Assembly: GCA_913061075.1 (NCBI GenBank)
Contig: CAJXSK010000004.1
Span: forward strand, 62,001-126,000
Source of the DNA: an uncultured Piscirickettsiaceae bacterium
GTDB lineage: Bacteria > Pseudomonadota > Gammaproteobacteria > Methylococcales > Cycloclasticaceae
DNA length: 64,000 bases
Reading direction: 5' to 3'
The number at the start of each line of letters is the position of its first letter. The stretch's first letter is position 1. Both the position numbers and the translations under genes were made by a program. The notes below the pieces were generated by a model. That model was not told the origin of the DNA. It made no database searches and was given only the letters and a program-made list of their open reading frames with translations. This document shows, piece after piece, positions 36,122 to 45,558 of this stretch.

Positions 36122-37307
36122 CTATGATGTCATCATTATTGGTGGTGGCATGGTGGGTGGCTGCTTAGGTTTAGCATTAAGCCAATCATCGCTTCGCGTT
36201 GCTATTGTAGAGGCGCGAGAGTTTTCAGAAAAACAATCGGACAGTGCGGGTAAGCGAGCCATCGCGCTGTCTTGGGGAAGCCGCTGTGTTCTTGAACAAT
36301 TAGGTATTTGGCAGCCCATAAATGATGCAGCGATGGCGATTAAGCACATTCATGTGTCAGACAAAGGCCATTTCGGCAAAACGCGGTTATCAGCCGAGTC
36401 GCAACATGTTGATGCGCTAGGTTACGTGGTAGAAGCAGCAAAAATTGAAGCAGTCGTGGCAGATAGTTTAAAACAATCAAATATAGATAGTGTCTGTCCA
36501 GCAAGTTTAGTTGATTACGTAGTACATGATGACGGTGCAGACGTAACGATTAGTTTAAATGGCAAAGAGAAAACGTTGTCGTGCAGGTTATTAGTCGGTG
36601 CGGATGGCGGCTTATCTAAAGTACGCGAAGGCGGTGATTTTGATCTAAAAGAATATTCATATGAGCAGCACGCTATAGCTGGCTTAATTAAAGTTGAGTC
36701 GGATGTGCATGATATAGCCTACGAGCGTTTTACATCAGAAGGCCCAATAGCAATGTTGCCACATTTCGATGGATTATATTCCTTGGTGTGGACGATGCCA
36801 TCAGAACTGGCGCTAGAGACAATGCAGTTGCCGGAAGATGAATTTTTAGATCGATTACAATCACGCTTTGGCCAATGGTTAGGGGAGCTAAGTTTGTCGG
36901 GTAAGTGCCAAAACTTCCCATTAAATTTATCACATGTTCCAAACAATACGGCAGAACGCGTTGTGCTGATTGGTAACGCCGCGCACCAGCTTCATCCTGT
37001 AGCGGGGCAAGGGTTTAACTTGGGTTTGCGAGACGCAGCGATTTTAGCGGATGTATTAATGACGGGCGAGAGTGATATTCGCAATGTGCTTGAAGTCTAT
37101 GCAAAACACCGACAGTTAGACCAAACCCTAATAACAGGTTTTACCGATAATGTGATTAAGCTGTTCTCCACAAATAACGTGTTATTTAGTGTGGTGCGTA
37201 ATAGTGGTTTACTCATGCTGGATAAAATACCTATGTTTAAAAATCAATTTGCTCGTCAAACGATGGGTTTGGGTTCTCGCTTAGCTAGGTTGAAGAACGT
37301 TGGCTAA
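36111..37307 (+). CDS. ubiH: Ubiquinone-biosynthesis flavin hydroxylase, UbiH type
   Basis: Class A FAD monooxygenase of 398 residues that hydroxylates the polyprenylphenol ring. It has the FAD dinucleotide loop IIGGGMVGG (9-17), and a second FAD motif reading LIGNAAHQLHPVAGQGFNLGLRD. The Asn in GNAAH, instead of Asp, is also the E. coli UbiH form, so it is not a defect. GTG start at 36111. Order pepP-ubiH-ubiI is conserved with E. coli pepP-ubiH-visC. Confidence 0.93.
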   Translation: MSDDYDVIIIGGGMVGGCLGLALSQSSLRVAIVEAREFSEKQSDSAGKRAIALSWGSRCVLEQLGIWQPINDAAMAIKHIHVSDKGHFGKTRLSAESQHVDALGYVVEAAKIEAVVADSLKQSNIDSVCPASLVDYVVHDDGADVTISLNGKEKTLSCRLLVGADGGLSKVREGGDFDLKEYSYEQHAIAGLIKVESDVHDIAYERFTSEGPIAMLPHFDGLYSLVWTMPSELALETMQLPEDEFLDRLQSRFGQWLGELSLSGKCQNFPLNLSHVPNNTAERVVLIGNAAHQLHPVAGQGFNLGLRDAAILADVLMTGESDIRNVLEVYAKHRQLDQTLITGFTDNVIKLFSTNNVLFSVVRNSGLLMLDKIPMFKNQFARQTMGLGSRLARLKNVG

Positions 37308-38484
37308 AGATAAAGACTATCAAGTAGCAATAGTGGGCGGCGGCATGGTCGGTGCTAGTCTTGCGTGTTTGTTGGCGGGAAAAAACGTGTCCGTTGCGTT
37401 AATAGAGGCGGGCGACCCAGCGGCAAGTTGGCCAGAAAATACGTATGACTTACGTGTGTCAGCACTAACTTTGGCGTCCATTAACCTATTTAAAAGCCTC
37501 GACGTGTGGGCAGGTGTTGTTGAGCAAGGTGAGCAAGCGGTAGAAAAAATGTTTGTTTGGGATCACTTTGGTAGCGGTGAGTTGGATATAGATTCAGCCG
37601 ATGCAGGTGAAGTGCAAATGGGTTCGGTGGTTGAGAATCGTATTTCTGTTTTGGCGATTTGGAAAAAACTTCAGCAATTAGATAGTTGTGATGTGTTCAC
37701 TTCATCGCAATTAGACGATTTTACTGTGGATGACGACGGTTTAGATATTAACTTATCAAATGGCAAAAAAATTAGAGCCGCTTTGCTAGTGGGTGCAGAT
37801 GGTTCAAATTCAAAGATAAGGCAAATTAGCGGTATTGATGATTACGGTTGGGAATACCAACAAAAAGCCTTAGTTGCGACGGTTAAGCCAGAAAAGTCAC
37901 ACCAAAATACCGCATGGCAACGTTTTTTGCCGGAAGGGCCGCTTGCCTTGCTGCCTTTGCGTGATGGATTAATCTCCATTGTTTGGACATCAAGCACACA
38001 AACCACAGTAGATAATTTGAAATTGAGCGATGCTGGTTTCTGCGACGCTTTGGCAGAAGCATCTGAGCATCAATTAGGTGATTTTGAACTGGTCGGCGCA
38101 CGCGGTGCATTCCCGTTAAAGCTGCAGTTTTCACCAGAATACACTCAGCAACGTATGGTGTTAATTGGAGACGCCATTCACACCATTCACCCGCTAGCAG
38201 GGCAAGGCGCAAACCTTGGGTTAAAAGATGCAGTGACCTTAGCAGATGTGATTATTCAAGCACATAAAAAAGGCCGAGACATTGCTAGCGAACAAGTACT
38301 TCGTCGTTATGAGCGCCAACGCAAAGGAGACAACTTGTTAATGATGGGGATAATGGATGGTTTTAAACGCTTATTCGGTGCGGATGATATGTTGGTTCAA
38401 TTCGCTAGAAGTTGGGGTATGGGCGTGGTTAATAGTTCGACAATTATTAAGAATCAGATATGCAAGTACGCGATGGGTTCGTAA
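37300..38484 (+). CDS. Ubiquinone-biosynthesis flavin hydroxylase, UbiI/UbiF/UbiL group
   Basis: A 394-residue paralogue of the previous gene. It has GGGMVGASLACLLAG at the N terminus, VGADGSNSKIR in the middle, and GDAIHTIHPLAGQGANLGLKD. By gene order it corresponds to E. coli visC (ubiI), the C5 hydroxylase. Because coq7 supplies the C6 step, UbiF is not required. TTG at 37300 is the likely start, overlapping ubiH by 8 bases. Regiospecificity cannot be fixed from sequence. Confidence 0.9.
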   Translation: MAKDKDYQVAIVGGGMVGASLACLLAGKNVSVALIEAGDPAASWPENTYDLRVSALTLASINLFKSLDVWAGVVEQGEQAVEKMFVWDHFGSGELDIDSADAGEVQMGSVVENRISVLAIWKKLQQLDSCDVFTSSQLDDFTVDDDGLDINLSNGKKIRAALLVGADGSNSKIRQISGIDDYGWEYQQKALVATVKPEKSHQNTAWQRFLPEGPLALLPLRDGLISIVWTSSTQTTVDNLKLSDAGFCDALAEASEHQLGDFELVGARGAFPLKLQFSPEYTQQRMVLIGDAIHTIHPLAGQGANLGLKDAVTLADVIIQAHKKGRDIASEQVLRRYERQRKGDNLLMMGIMDGFKRLFGADDMLVQFARSWGMGVVNSSTIIKNQICKYAMGS

Positions 38485-38509
38485 AAATTTCGATATAAAT
38501 AGCAGATAT

Positions 38510-38548
38510 AAAAAAGCCGCCATCGCTATTAGCGATGACGGCTTTTTT
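38510..38548. terminator. Bidirectional intrinsic terminator
   Basis: Six A bases, GCCG, one unpaired base, CATCGCT, three-base loop, AGCGATG, one unpaired base, CGGC and six T bases. It serves the ubi operon on the plus strand and the convergent MAPEG gene on the minus strand. Confidence 0.92.
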
Positions 38549-38564
38549 ATTTGCGTAAAATGTT

Positions 38565-38954
38565 TTACATTAAAACTTGTAGCGCCAGAACAACTTGGCA
38601 GCCAAAGCCCGCTGCAAACGCTAACGTACGTACCCAAGGAATGCCAAATGTATGCGTTAACAAATGTGCAACACGAGCATAAAAGAAAATCATCGCAGCC
38701 ATTGCGGTTGTTTCATTATTCGCCCCAGCCGCTTGTACAACTAAAATAAGTGCAGAAAAAACAACTAGATTTTCAATAGCGTTGGCGTGAGCATTTTTCA
38801 TACGAACAGCCCAACCAGCCATGCCTTCAACATCAGCATGTGGGCCGACAGCGTTTAGTAAACCTCCAGCAATAATGTAGTTAAGTGCATAAGGCACCCA
38901 AATAACAGCGGTTAATAGAGCAGTAGCAGCTAAGTAATATAGTTCTGGTGTCAT
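38565..38954 (-). CDS. MAPEG-family membrane protein
   Basis: A 129-residue protein with four hydrophobic helices. The family motif is visible as MKNAHANAIENLVVFSALILV (about 52-72), where the Asn-Ala-x-Glu-Asn pattern binds glutathione in MAPEG enzymes. Bacterial members are often annotated only by fold, and glutathione transferase or peroxidase action is inferred. Stands alone, convergent with the ubi genes. Confidence 0.88.
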   Translation of the reverse strand: MTPELYYLAATALLTAVIWVPYALNYIIAGGLLNAVGPHADVEGMAGWAVRMKNAHANAIENLVVFSALILVVQAAGANNETTAMAAMIFFYARVAHLLTHTFGIPWVRTLAFAAGFGCQVVLALQVLM

Positions 38955-38989
38955 CGTAAATCTCCGTCTTGTTGTGGGTTAATTGGTTG

Positions 38990-39223
38990 TTATTTTAATA
39001 AAATCCCATGAATAGAATGGACGCTCTCACAGGCTATGCGGCCCATGCTAGTTAAATAGCCACCGTCTGGTTTATCAATAAGCCCTTTGTCATGTAGACG
39101 TTTTGCGGCTTCAATGACGTTGATTTCAGCATCATGGTGTATTTTTATCCCCTGCTGGGTATTAGATAAATCATATTGAATAAGGATGTTAAGCTCATCT
39201 GTGGCTGTTTGATTAAATTTCAT
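38990..39223 (-). CDS. TIGR02647-family small protein
   Basis: A 77-residue protein matching the TIGR02647 pattern: DELNILIQYDLSNTQQGIKIHH, then AAKRLHDKGLIDKPDGGYLTSMGRIACE. It has the look of a winged-helix-like small domain. The role is unknown. It is transcribed away from the gcv operon, 35 bases upstream of the MAPEG gene start, so the two may be cotranscribed. Confidence 0.8.
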   Translation of the reverse strand: MKFNQTATDELNILIQYDLSNTQQGIKIHHDAEINVIEAAKRLHDKGLIDKPDGGYLTSMGRIACESVHSIHGILLK

Positions 39224-39247
39224 AGGTTAAGTTAAATAATTTCTGTG

Positions 39248-39263
39248 GCGTTAAGCTTAACGC
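39248..39263. promoter_or_regulatory. Perfect 16-bp palindrome upstream of gcv
   Basis: GCGTTAAGCTTAACGC is a perfect palindrome between the divergent TIGR02647 gene and the glycine riboswitch. It may be an operator for either promoter. No regulator is assigned. Confidence 0.5.
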
Positions 39264-39401
39264 TTAAATGGGTGTTGATGCAATCGTAATAGTAAGTCTT
39301 AACGATCTTAGTGGTCAGTTAAGTAAAAAATCTAATTTGCGCCTGTCTGGAATGGAAAAAAAGAGAGGTTCAGGTTATAGTGCAGCACTAATTTACCTCT
39401 T

Positions 39402-39600
39402 TTGGGAGAGCTCGGCATTAGGCCGACGCCGAAGGCGCAATCCGTCCGGAATCGCTCAGGCAAATGGACCATAAGAGAGATTGTTTAAATATATTTAGCA
39501 ATCAGTTAGTTCTGGAGAGTGGTGAGGTGTTAAAGCTTAGCCCACCGAAGAGGAAAGAGGGTGCGCTATATGATGCCCCTTAAACTTTCAGGTTTTGGAC
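39402..39600 (+). promoter_or_regulatory. Tandem glycine riboswitch
   Basis: Two glycine aptamers in series. The first has GGAGAGC, then GACGCCGAAGGCGCAA and GCTCAGGCAAATGGACCAT. The second has GGAGAGTGG, then CCACCGAAGAGGAAAG and CTTTCAGGTTTTGGACAGA. These are the conserved cores of the GcvB-type aptamer pair. An intrinsic terminator follows, so glycine is expected to prevent termination and switch on the glycine cleavage genes. Confidence 0.95.
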
Positions 39601-39603
39601 AGA

Positions 39604-39640
39604 AGGGCGGCATGTGGTTTTCGCGTGCCGCCCTTTTTTT
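39604..39640 (+). terminator. Riboswitch expression-platform terminator
   Basis: AGGGCGGCA (39604-39612), thirteen-base loop, TGCCGCCCT (39626-39634) and seven T bases, ending 13 bases before gcvT. Confidence 0.92.
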
Positions 39641-39652
39641 GAGAATATTGAG

Positions 39653-40738
39653 ATGACTAATAAAACTATCCTAAATAGTGCTCACCGTGAACTAGGTGCC
39701 CGAATGGTCGATTTTGGCGGTTGGGATATGCCCGTTAATTACGGTTCACAAATTGATGAGCATCATTACGTAAGGCAATCAGTGGGGATGTTTGATGTAT
39801 CCCATATGACAGTAGTGGATATTAATGGGCTAGAAGCTAAAGCATATTTACAGCATCTGTTAGCCAATGATGTGGCTAAACTCACGCGACAAGGTAAGGC
39901 GTTATATAGTTGCATGCTCAATGAGAAGGCGGGCATTATCGATGATTTGATTGTCTACTTTTTAGATGAACAAAATTACCGCCTCGTGGTGAATGCGTCA
40001 ACGCGTGATAAAGATATTGCCTGGTTAGAGCAACAAGCAGAAGACTTTGATGTGACGATTAATGAAAAACCAACACTGGCAATGATTGCTGTTCAAGGCC
40101 CTAAGGCGCGTCAAAAGGTGTGTCCTTTGTTGCCTGAGCGCCTTGGCTTGGCGGCGGCTGAAATAAAACCATTTAGCGCTTGCTGGCATGGAGAATGGTT
40201 TGTTGGTAGAACCGGCTATACCGGTGAAGATGGCTTTGAAATCATCTTGCCGGAAGATAAAGCTGAAGGCTTTTGGAAACAATTGATTAGCGTGGGTGTA
40301 CACCCATGTGGCTTAGGTGCGCGAGATACGTTGCGACTTGAAGCGGGTATGAATCTGTATGGTCAAGATATGGATGAAAGCAAGCACCCCATAGAGTCCG
40401 GCTTGAACTGGACGGTAGCTTGGGAGCCAGGCGTGCGTAATTTTGTTGGCAAGCAAGCATTGTTATCTATTAAGGAACAAGCAAATTCAGACAAGTTTGT
40501 CGGCTTGATTTTAGAAGATAAGGGCGTGCTTCGTGGGCACCAAACTGTCGTGTTGGACGATGGCAGTAGAGGTGAAATAACCAGTGGAGGTTATTCGCCT
40601 ACGATGGAACGCTCAATTGCGTTTGCACGAGTTCCCGCAAACATTGGCAAAACCTGTAAAATTGATATTCGCGGTAAATTAAAAGTCGCTCGCGTCGTAA
40701 AACCCTGTTTTGTACGCCGGGGCGAAGTACAAATTTAA
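39653..40738 (+). CDS. gcvT: Glycine cleavage system T protein (aminomethyltransferase)
   Basis: Tetrahydrofolate-dependent subunit that releases ammonia and forms methylene-THF. The 361-residue protein from ATG 39653 begins TNKTILNSAHRELGARMVDFGGWDMPV, the conserved T-protein start; an earlier GTG at 39614 lies inside the terminator hairpin and is rejected. The FDVSHM motif is near residue 55, and GLGARDTLRLEAGMNLYG carries the folate-binding residues. First gene of the riboswitch-controlled operon. Confidence 0.97.
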   Translation: MTNKTILNSAHRELGARMVDFGGWDMPVNYGSQIDEHHYVRQSVGMFDVSHMTVVDINGLEAKAYLQHLLANDVAKLTRQGKALYSCMLNEKAGIIDDLIVYFLDEQNYRLVVNASTRDKDIAWLEQQAEDFDVTINEKPTLAMIAVQGPKARQKVCPLLPERLGLAAAEIKPFSACWHGEWFVGRTGYTGEDGFEIILPEDKAEGFWKQLISVGVHPCGLGARDTLRLEAGMNLYGQDMDESKHPIESGLNWTVAWEPGVRNFVGKQALLSIKEQANSDKFVGLILEDKGVLRGHQTVVLDDGSRGEITSGGYSPTMERSIAFARVPANIGKTCKIDIRGKLKVARVVKPCFVRRGEVQI

Positions 40739-40754
40739 ATAATAGGAACTAAAT

Positions 40755-41144
40755 ATGTCAAATACACCTGATGATAGAAAATACGCCGATTCTCACGAGT
40801 GGGCCTTGCTGGAAGCCGATGGTAATATCCGTGTTGGCATAACAGACTACGCTCAAGAGCTATTGGGGGATTTGGTTTTTGTTGAATTGCCAGAAGTTGG
40901 GCAAAAGCTTGTTCAAGCCGATGAGTGTAGTGTTGTTGAATCAGTGAAGGCGGCATCAGACATCTATAGTCCTGTAACGGGTGAGATTGTTGCTATTAAT
41001 AATGATTTAGAAGACAGCCCCGAAGCGATTAACGACTCGCCTTATGAGGATGGTTGGATTTTTATCATAAAGCCGGAAGATGTTAGCGAACTTGATAATT
41101 TATTAGATGCTGAAAGCTACCAAAACTTAACCGAAGACGAGTAA
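40755..41144 (+). CDS. gcvH: Glycine cleavage system H protein
   Basis: Lipoyl carrier that shuttles the aminomethyl group between P, T and L proteins. The 129 residues have the hammerhead motif with lipoylated Lys 65 in [13 protein letters not shown], and the usual C-terminal [12 protein letters not shown]. It sits 16 bases after gcvT and 6 before gcvPA. Confidence 0.97.
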   Translation: MSNTPDDRKYADSHEWALLEADGNIRVGITDYAQELLGDLVFVELPEVGQKLVQADECSVVESVKAASDIYSPVTGEIVAINNDLEDSPEAINDSPYEDGWIFIIKPEDVSELDNLLDAESYQNLTEDE

Positions 41145-41150
41145 AAACGT

Positions 41151-42515
41151 ATGCCATTTATTCCTCATTCAGAACACGATATTTCTAAAATGTTATCGAC
41201 GATTGGCGTCGATAGTATTGATGATCTGTTCGATGAAATTCCTGATAATTTGCGTTGTGGAGAGCTAGAGAAAATCCCAAGTGGCATGAATGAAATGGAA
41301 GTTTCTCGGTTATTACGCGATAAAGCCGCGCAAGATGGTTTGCCGCTATGCTTTCTCGGTGCAGGTGCTTATGAGCATCATATTCCTGCCGCCGTTTGGG
41401 AAATCACCACACGTGGTGAGTTTTATAGCGCGTACACGCCGTATCAAGCAGAAGCATCACAAGGTACGCTACAATTGCTGTACGAATTTCAATCGATGAT
41501 GGCTAGCTTAATGGCGATGGATGTGTCGAATGCCTCATTGTACGACGGCGCATCGGCCTTGGCAGAAGCAGTACTCATGGCGGTGCGAGCGAACAAGAAA
41601 TCGACATCTCGCAAAATCTTAATGCCCAGAACCATTAACCCCGTTTACCGTTCCGTAACGGAGGCTATTGTTAAGAACCAAGCGATTGAGTTAATTGCTG
41701 TGCCTTACGATACTGAAACGGGTAAAACAGATCTGAGCGCATTACAGCAATACGTTGATGAAGATATTGCAGCGCTGGTTATTCCGCAACCTAACTTTTT
41801 TGGAGTGATAGATGATGTAGACGCCTTAACGCAGTGGGCTGCTGAAAATGGCGCGCTATCTATTGCTGTCGTAAACCCAATGGTGATGGCTTTATTGAAA
41901 CCACCAGGTGAATGGGCTGAATCAGGTGTAGACATTGTGTGTGGCGAAGGCCAACCGTTAGGCGTGCCGTTAGCATCCGGTGGGCCGTATTTTGGTTTTA
42001 TGTGTTGTAAACAAAAGCACGTTCGACAAATGCCAGGGCGCATTATTGGGCGTACAACAGACTTAGACGGCAAAGAAGGTTTTACGCTAACGTTACAAGC
42101 GCGTGAGCAACACATTAGGCGTTCAAAAGCGACGTCAAACATCTGTACCAACCAAGGTTTACTGGTTACAGCGGCAACGATTTATATGTCGTTATTAGGC
42201 CCAGAAGGGCTGAAAAAAGTGGCGCTCAACTCACATAAAAATACGCAATTATTGATTAACCGCATAACGGCTATCAACGGTGTAGAGCTGGTTTTTGCCT
42301 CGGCTACCTTCCACGAATGCGTAATAACAGTGGATGTGGATGCAAAACAATTGATTGAAACGTTGGCTGAAAAGAACCATATTCTAGCTGGCTTCGATAT
42401 GTCAGTGGATTATTCAGAAATGGGAAATGCTTTACTGGTGTGTGCGACCGAAACTCGCACAATAAACGACATTGAGCAATTTGCAGGTACGCTCGATTCA
42501 TATATAAATTCATAG
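41151..42515 (+). CDS. gcvPA: Glycine dehydrogenase (decarboxylating), subunit 1
   Basis: N-terminal subunit of the split P protein, 454 residues. Conserved stretches are FIPHSEHDI at the start, [15 protein letters not shown] (64-78), and [21 protein letters not shown] (95-115). It lacks the PLP lysine, which is in GcvPB, and forms the alpha2beta2 enzyme with it. The stop is 10 bases before tpx. Confidence 0.97.
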   Translation: MPFIPHSEHDISKMLSTIGVDSIDDLFDEIPDNLRCGELEKIPSGMNEMEVSRLLRDKAAQDGLPLCFLGAGAYEHHIPAAVWEITTRGEFYSAYTPYQAEASQGTLQLLYEFQSMMASLMAMDVSNASLYDGASALAEAVLMAVRANKKSTSRKILMPRTINPVYRSVTEAIVKNQAIELIAVPYDTETGKTDLSALQQYVDEDIAALVIPQPNFFGVIDDVDALTQWAAENGALSIAVVNPMVMALLKPPGEWAESGVDIVCGEGQPLGVPLASGGPYFGFMCCKQKHVRQMPGRIIGRTTDLDGKEGFTLTLQAREQHIRRSKATSNICTNQGLLVTAATIYMSLLGPEGLKKVALNSHKNTQLLINRITAINGVELVFASATFHECVITVDVDAKQLIETLAEKNHILAGFDMSVDYSEMGNALLVCATETRTINDIEQFAGTLDSYINS

Positions 42516-42525
42516 GAGACTTATC

Positions 42526-43026
42526 ATGGCGACTATTACACTACAAGGTAACGAAATTCACACAAACGGCGACGTGCCAGCAGTTGGAGAACAAGCACCG
42601 GGTTTTTCTTTAACCACTAAAGAATTAGCCGACGTAACATTGGCTGATTATGCGGGTAAGAAAAAACTGATCAGCATCGTGCCGAGCTTAGATACGCCTG
42701 TTTGTCAGTTATCAACTAAAAAGTTTAACGATCACGCTAAAAATCATGCGGACACAGTGATCTTAATTGTGGCGGCTGATTTACCGTTCGCCATGTCACG
42801 TTTTTGCGGTGATGAGGGCTTAGAGAATGTGGTGACGCTATCGATGATGCGTGATCGCAACTTTGCGAAAGACTATGGCGTGTTAATAGATGATGGCCCA
42901 TTAAAAGGTATTACGGCTCGTGCGTTGATTACTTTAGATGAAAACAATAATGTATTGAGTTCAGAATTAGTGGGTGAAATTGCCGACGAACCAGACTACG
43001 AAGCAGCACTCGCCGCACTAAAATAA
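42526..43026 (+). CDS. tpx: Thiol peroxidase (Tpx) inside the gcv operon
   Basis: Atypical 2-Cys peroxiredoxin of 166 residues. The peroxidatic Cys 60 is in SLDTPVCQLST and the resolving Cys 94 in SRFCGDEG. Both are present, so it should reduce hydroperoxides through thioredoxin. It lies between gcvPA and gcvPB with 10- and 15-base gaps on the same strand, so it should be expressed under the glycine riboswitch. A functional tie to glycine oxidation is inferred from position. Confidence 0.95.
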   Translation: MATITLQGNEIHTNGDVPAVGEQAPGFSLTTKELADVTLADYAGKKKLISIVPSLDTPVCQLSTKKFNDHAKNHADTVILIVAADLPFAMSRFCGDEGLENVVTLSMMRDRNFAKDYGVLIDDGPLKGITARALITLDENNNVLSSELVGEIADEPDYEAALAALK

Positions 43027-43041
43027 GAGAGTTAAACCTGC

Positions 43042-44496
43042 ATGTTAATATTTGAGCAGTCCCATCGTGGGCGTGGCGCTAATGCGCAATTTCCAACAGA
43101 TAATAATGATGTTTCGTCACTACCTGCCGGTGCGCTAAGGTCTTCTAAGCCGAACTTGCCTGAAGTGTCAGAAATGCAAGTGGTGCGTCACTTTACAAGG
43201 TTATCGCAAAAGAATTTTTCGATAGACACGCACTTCTACCCACTGGGTTCATGCACCATGAAATACAACCCGCGTGCGTGTAATACCTTGGCGAGCTTGC
43301 CGGAATTTACAGGGCGTCACCCATTAGGGCCAAGTTTGCACGGGCAAGGTTTTTTGTCTTGTATGTATGAATTACAAGGGATGTTGAAAGAGGTGACGGG
43401 GATGCAAGCCGTATCGTTGTCTCCAGCGGCTGGCGCACAAGGTGAATTTGCCGGTGTGGCGATGATAAAAGCTTACCACGATGATCGTAATGACATGGTA
43501 CGTAACGAAATTTTAGTGCCCGATGCTGCACACGGCACCAATCCAGCGTCTGCCGTCATGTGTGGTTATAACGTTAAAGAAATCCCAACGGGTAAAAATG
43601 GAGACGTGGATATTGATGCGTTAAAAGCCGCAGTCGGACCACAAACGGCTGGCATAATGCTGACAAATCCCAGCACGTTAGGGGTTTTTGATCGCAAGAT
43701 TAAAGAAATTGCTGCCATTGTTCATGATGCTGGTGGTTTGTTGTACTACGACGGTGCCAACCTAAATGCTATTTTAGGTAAAGTACGCCCGGGAGATATG
43801 GGTTTTGATGTGATCCACATGAATCTGCATAAAACATTCTCCACACCGCATGGTGGCGGCGGCCCAGGTGCTGGACCTGTTGGTGTCAGCAAACGTTTAA
43901 AACCCTATTTGCCTGTGCCGATTGTTGGTAAAAAAGAGGGTCAATACGTATTATTGGACGAGAATGATTGCCCCCAAACGATCGGCAGACTGTCCGCTTT
44001 TGCGGGCAATGCAGGTGTATTGCTTCGCGCGTACATTTACGCAAAAATGCTAGGGCGTGAAGGCATGTCTCGTGTGGCAGAGTTCGCCACCTTGAATGCA
44101 AACTACTTATTAAAACGCTTAATGGAAGTAGGTTACGATGCTGCTTACCCCGAAAGGCGTGCGACACACGAATTTATTTTAACGCTTAAAAAACAGGCCA
44201 AAGAACTTAACGTAACTGCAATGGACGTAGCAAAACGCTTGTTGGATTATGACTTCCATGCACCAACGACATACTTTCCTATGTTAATTCCTGAGTGTTT
44301 GTTAATCGAACCCACCGAGACAGAAGCTAAGGAAACACTCGATGGGTTTGTCGACACGATGGCGATTATTTTGCAAGAAGCGAAAACAGACGGAGCGATG
44401 CTAAAAGCAGCCCCGTATAACTTACCTGTTAAACGGCTTGATGACGTTAAAGCAGTAAAAAAACTGGACGTTGTCTGGAAAAGAAAAGAGGGGTAA
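43042..44496 (+). CDS. gcvPB: Glycine dehydrogenase (decarboxylating), subunit 2
   Basis: Catalytic subunit of the split P protein, 484 residues. The Schiff-base lysine is Lys 264 in [31 protein letters not shown] (64-77) and the [12 protein letters not shown] block (160-171) match family. It decarboxylates glycine and hands the aminomethyl group to GcvH. Stop is two bases before the PfkB-type kinase. Confidence 0.97.
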   Translation: MLIFEQSHRGRGANAQFPTDNNDVSSLPAGALRSSKPNLPEVSEMQVVRHFTRLSQKNFSIDTHFYPLGSCTMKYNPRACNTLASLPEFTGRHPLGPSLHGQGFLSCMYELQGMLKEVTGMQAVSLSPAAGAQGEFAGVAMIKAYHDDRNDMVRNEILVPDAAHGTNPASAVMCGYNVKEIPTGKNGDVDIDALKAAVGPQTAGIMLTNPSTLGVFDRKIKEIAAIVHDAGGLLYYDGANLNAILGKVRPGDMGFDVIHMNLHKTFSTPHGGGGPGAGPVGVSKRLKPYLPVPIVGKKEGQYVLLDENDCPQTIGRLSAFAGNAGVLLRAYIYAKMLGREGMSRVAEFATLNANYLLKRLMEVGYDAAYPERRATHEFILTLKKQAKELNVTAMDVAKRLLDYDFHAPTTYFPMLIPECLLIEPTETEAKETLDGFVDTMAIILQEAKTDGAMLKAAPYNLPVKRLDDVKAVKKLDVVWKRKEG

Positions 44497-44498
44497 CG

Positions 44499-45431
44499 AT
44501 GAGTGCACTAATCTGCGGTTCAATGGCATTTGACACCATTATGGTATTCCCTGATAAATTTCAAAACCATATCCTGCCGGACAAAGTGCACATGCTCAAC
44601 GTGTCATTTTTTGTACCGGAATTACGCCGTGAATTCGGTGGTTGTGCCGGTAATATTGCATATAATTTACACTTATTGGGCGAAAAAGCCCTACCGATGG
44701 CAACCGTGGGGCAAGACTTTGCATCCTATGCGGATTGGATGACGAAAACCGGTGTCAGCCAAGAATACTTAACCGTATTGGGTGATGAGTTTACTGGCCA
44801 AGCCTATATCACAACCGATATGGACGACAACCAAATTACCGCCTTTCACCCCGGTGCAATGGGGCGTTCAGAATTGAATAAAGTACCCACGGATGCAGGT
44901 ATATCAATAGGCATAGTCTCGCCCGATGGTAAAGCAGGCATGATCGAACACGCCGAACAATTTGTAGCCGCAAGCGTACCGTTTATTTTTGATCCAGGTC
45001 AAGGGTTGCCCATGTTCGATGGTGATGAGCTTAAGGTGTTTATCGAACAAGCCACGTGGGTGACGTTGAACGATTACGAAGCTGCCATGTTACAAGACAA
45101 AACGGGCTTATCGCCTCATGAAATAGCAGAACAAGTAGAGGCGTTAATCATAACCAAAGGCGCAGAAGGGTCCTTGATATACACCAAAGATAAACGCATT
45201 GAAATACCGCCAGCGCAAGCCAAAAACGTAATAGACCCAACGGGTTGTGGTGATGCTTACCGCGGTGGTTTGTTGTATGGCCTAATGAACGAGCTAGATT
45301 GGGAAGTAACTGGCCGTATTGCGGGCTTAATGGGCGCGATTAAAATTGCGCATGCAGGAACACAAAACCATAAAGTGACGTTAGATGACGTTAAAGCTCA
45401 ATATGCGGAACAGTTTGGCCATACTTTTTAA
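44499..45431 (+). CDS. PfkB-family carbohydrate/adenosine kinase
   Basis: Ribokinase-fold kinase of 310 residues. The substrate-side GGCAGNIAYNL (48-58) and the anion-hole/catalytic motif DPTGCGDAYRGG (246-257, catalytic Asp 252) are clear. The pattern is close to adenosine-kinase-like members. As the last gene of the gcv run it may work on a nucleoside or one-carbon-linked substrate, but this is inference; the substrate is unknown. Confidence 0.88.
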   Translation: MSALICGSMAFDTIMVFPDKFQNHILPDKVHMLNVSFFVPELRREFGGCAGNIAYNLHLLGEKALPMATVGQDFASYADWMTKTGVSQEYLTVLGDEFTGQAYITTDMDDNQITAFHPGAMGRSELNKVPTDAGISIGIVSPDGKAGMIEHAEQFVAASVPFIFDPGQGLPMFDGDELKVFIEQATWVTLNDYEAAMLQDKTGLSPHEIAEQVEALIITKGAEGSLIYTKDKRIEIPPAQAKNVIDPTGCGDAYRGGLLYGLMNELDWEVTGRIAGLMGAIKIAHAGTQNHKVTLDDVKAQYAEQFGHTF

Positions 45432-45558
45432 GATTGAATATAGGGCTCGGCATATAAGTGTTTGCGCAAGGTTAGCCGAGAATTGGTCGAGTAAATGTTG
45501 CTTAAAACGTCAAAACACAAGCTTAGAATATAAAGATATTATTTAGAGGGAAAGTAAA

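Noticed and set aside
36955-37040. GNAAH in UbiH as a lost GDxxH Asp
   Set aside because: E. coli UbiH also has Asn at this place, so it is a family trait.
39268-39474. A 68-codon frame before gcvT
   Set aside because: It overlaps the first glycine aptamer and has no protein features.
39614-39652. GTG start for gcvT inside the terminator
   Set aside because: It would translate the expression-platform hairpin; the T-protein start is at 39653.
45432-45558. CTCGGC/GCCGAG pair before pntA
   Set aside because: A 6-bp stem with a loop over twenty bases and no T tract; not convincing as a terminator.
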